Shown here: positions 7,331 through 8,466 of the stretch, one piece after another
How positions within the stretch are numbered: the stretch's first letter is position 1
Layout of the letters: each line of letters opens with the position of its first letter
NCBI GenBank assembly: GCA_002491065.1
Contig: DKVF01000034.1
Location: 6,490-14,955, forward strand
Source: Peptococcaceae bacterium UBA7185
GTDB taxonomy: Bacteria; Bacillota; Peptococcia; Peptococcales; Peptococcaceae
DNA: 8,466 nt
Direction: 5' to 3'
Position numbers and translations under genes: made by a program
Notes under the pieces: model-generated
Seen by the model: the letters and a program-made list of their open reading frames with translations, nothing else
Databases searched by the model: none
Told to the model about the DNA's origin: nothing

Positions 7331-7938
7331 TGGAAACGATTAATCTGGTTTATATTGACGACACACCAGATATCGATTTGAGTAGATATTTGGATAATCT
7401 TCACCAATACTATACCTCCAATGGCTTTGTATTTGAGTATTATGAAATTCCATTTGATAATCAAAAGGATTACAGCAGTCTTTTGAAGGATGCGCGAGTA
7501 CAAACTGCCAATATCATTATCATTGACTCCCGACTTTTTGAAAATAAAACTGCCACGGGTGGAAAGTTTAGTGGTGAAGAGTTTAAGTTTGTGCTTCAGA
7601 AGTTCTACCCATATATTGAAGTCATAGTTATCACTCAGAATGAATCGGATCCCGAGCTGAACATGGTGTCGAAGTACGTGAAGAACTCTTCACAAACAGG
7701 GGTTTCTTATTATGCAGCAGTTATGCCCCAATACCTCGATAGTGCAATTGAGAAAATAAAGCAGTATCGAATACTTGCAAAAAAAGTGAACGAAAACGAT
7801 AGTTGGGAATCTGTCCTTAAAGAAAAAGTCCTGGGTACTCTCAGCGGTACCCAGGCCTATGATGAACTAACAAAAGATGATATTGACACTTTAATTCATG
7901 CCTTTAGAGAGATAAGGAAGAGCATAAATGGATGTTGA
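7330..7938 (+). CDS. stand-alone receiver-like (response-regulator fold) protein
   Basis: A 202-residue protein starting at ATG 7330, which overlaps the previous stop by one base, with GGAGG 9 nt upstream. The N-terminal 140 residues look like a CheY-type receiver: LVYIDD (acidic pair D10, D11), IIIIDSRLF with candidate phospho-acceptor D66, VIVITQN with T102, and a last strand and helix SYYAAVMPQYLDSAIEKI. Where receivers carry the invariant Lys-Pro, this protein has Met132-Pro133, so it may be phosphorylated atypically or act as a pseudo-receiver. The last 60 residues are charged and helical, with no DNA-binding or catalytic domain recognised. An insertion after D66 (ENKTATGGKFSGEEF) is longer than in CheY. 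Its place between the kinase-like ATPase and the nuclease suggests it relays a signal. The fold assignment comes from motif pattern only and needs structural confirmation. Confidence 0.75.
   Translation: METINLVYIDDTPDIDLSRYLDNLHQYYTSNGFVFEYYEIPFDNQKDYSSLLKDARVQTANIIIIDSRLFENKTATGGKFSGEEFKFVLQKFYPYIEVIVITQNESDPELNMVSKYVKNSSQTGVSYYAAVMPQYLDSAIEKIKQYRILAKKVNENDSWESVLKEKVLGTLSGTQAYDELTKDDIDTLIHAFREIRKSINGC
7830..7855 (+). repeat. intragenic hairpin in the receiver-like gene
   Basis: CCTGGGTAC (7830-7838) and GTACCCAGG (7847-7855) form a perfect 9-bp stem with an 8-nt loop, about 75 nt before the nuclease start. No U-tract follows, so it is not an intrinsic terminator. It could pause transcription, shape mRNA decay or be coincidental. 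Confidence 0.4.
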
Positions 7939-8466
7939 CTATAGAAATACAGAATATTGCGAAACACTTGGAGACGTTAGAAATCGGAAAAATACCGTAG
8001 TTGCAATGGTGATGAAGGATCACCCAAGAGCGAGGGATATGCATGAATACATTTCTAAAAACGATAGTGAATATAAGAACGAGTTTATAGAGGCATATAA
8101 TGGAAAATGTGCATATTGTGGAGTATCTATAGCTATTGTTCCAAAGCAATTTTTTGAGGTTGATCATTTCATTTATAAGAAATCTCCTAAATTTAGTTCA
8201 AAAGCAGATGCTGGTTTTATTGATAACCTTGTATTAGCATGCCATAGGTGTAATCATGAAAAAGGTACTTTGGAGATTTCAGACTCAGCATATGAGTACC
8301 TCCATCCGGATAAACCAGGAATAAAAGGCACCTTTATTCGCGACGACGATTTCTACATAAGAATATCCGATGCCAAAAAAGTTGATTCAAACGTTAAGAG
8401 TTTTTATGAGAAATTAGGCCTTGGAGCAGAGGTACATCGACTTGACTATTTGCTGATGAGTATGCG
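7928..8466 (+). CDS. HNH endonuclease, 3' end outside window
   Basis: ATG 7928 lies 11 bases inside the receiver-like gene's end and is preceded by AAGGA at 9 nt. The frame is open to the right edge, so 179 residues are visible and the C-terminus is missing. The first 55 residues are charged and helical (DHPRARDMHEYISKND). Then comes a zinc-ribbon HNH: CAYC (C61, C64), EVDHFIYK with D79-H80, DNLVLACHRCNHEKG with N100, C105, C108 and N109. This is the beta-beta-alpha-metal nuclease arrangement: H80 as general base, N100 as the structural Asn, N109 in the third HNH position, and four Cys holding zinc. It is the only nuclease seen in the cassette and therefore the likely effector that cleaves unmodified or foreign DNA. 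The end of the protein and any further genes cannot be seen. A 5-methylcytosine- or phage-specific domain downstream cannot be excluded. Confidence 0.9.
   Translation, partial: MDVDYRNTEYCETLGDVRNRKNTVVAMVMKDHPRARDMHEYISKNDSEYKNEFIEAYNGKCAYCGVSIAIVPKQFFEVDHFIYKKSPKFSSKADAGFIDNLVLACHRCNHEKGTLEISDSAYEYLHPDKPGIKGTFIRDDDFYIRISDAKKVDSNVKSFYEKLGLGAEVHRLDYLLMSM

Noticed and set aside
5189..7938. Detocs-type defensive two-component system
   Set aside because: That system couples a kinase to a receiver fused to an effector enzyme and lacks a methyltransferase and an N-terminal MORC-like ATPase; here the receiver has no fused effector.
1..8466. CRISPR arrays, tRNA or rRNA genes, insertion sequences
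   Set aside because: No regularly spaced repeats, no cloverleaf with CCA-end context and no transposase reading frame were found on either strand.

Overview
The window looks like a junction between ordinary chromosome and an acquired defence-type island in a Clostridia-class Firmicute, probably a gut species. The reasons are the AGGAG-like ribosome binding sites, the YyaL-type thioredoxin-domain protein, the remnant of a Firmicute 'tocopherol cyclase family' gene, and a clear drop from GC-richer sequence on the left to AT-rich sequence from about 3.6 kb rightward. The organism is an inference; no rRNA or other marker gene is present.

Left part (1-2090): the 3' nine-tenths of a DUF255/YyaL (SPATA20-like) gene enters from the left edge and ends at 1861, followed by a compact hairpin. 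About 225 bp of non-coding DNA then carries a 9-bp palindrome and a strong bidirectional terminator with a second hairpin nested in its loop.

Middle (2088-3640, minus strand): a complete XerC/XerD-like tyrosine recombinase with all catalytic residues is preceded by a decayed, 5'-truncated tocopherol-cyclase-family gene carrying an in-frame stop and a one-base frameshift. The recombinase has no cognate ATG. Its best start is an ATT codon behind a good AGGAG.

Right part (3633-8466, plus strand): a promoter with a consensus extended -10 element abuts overlapping inverted repeats. It reads into a tightly packed operon of (1) an N6-adenine DNA methyltransferase with an NPPY motif, (2) a 713-residue protein with two GHKL ATPase modules, one MORC/Hsp90-like at the N-terminus and one histidine-kinase-like at the C-terminus with an H-box, (3) a stand-alone receiver-like protein, and (4) an HNH nuclease cut by the right edge. 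Gene contacts are a 4-nt gap, a 1-nt overlap and an 11-nt overlap, each with its own Shine-Dalgarno, so the four are very likely co-expressed and function together.

Interpretation: modification enzyme, DNA- or complex-sensing ATPase, phosphorelay-like pair and nuclease together suggest a restriction-type anti-phage system in which the cut may be gated by two-component-style signalling. Published comparative genomics (the 'paraMORC' work on MORC/MutL-like ATPases in restriction systems) supports the general link between such ATPases and restriction. I do not recognise this exact gene set as a named system. The cassette starts where the tocopherol-cyclase gene is broken, which fits island insertion at that point.
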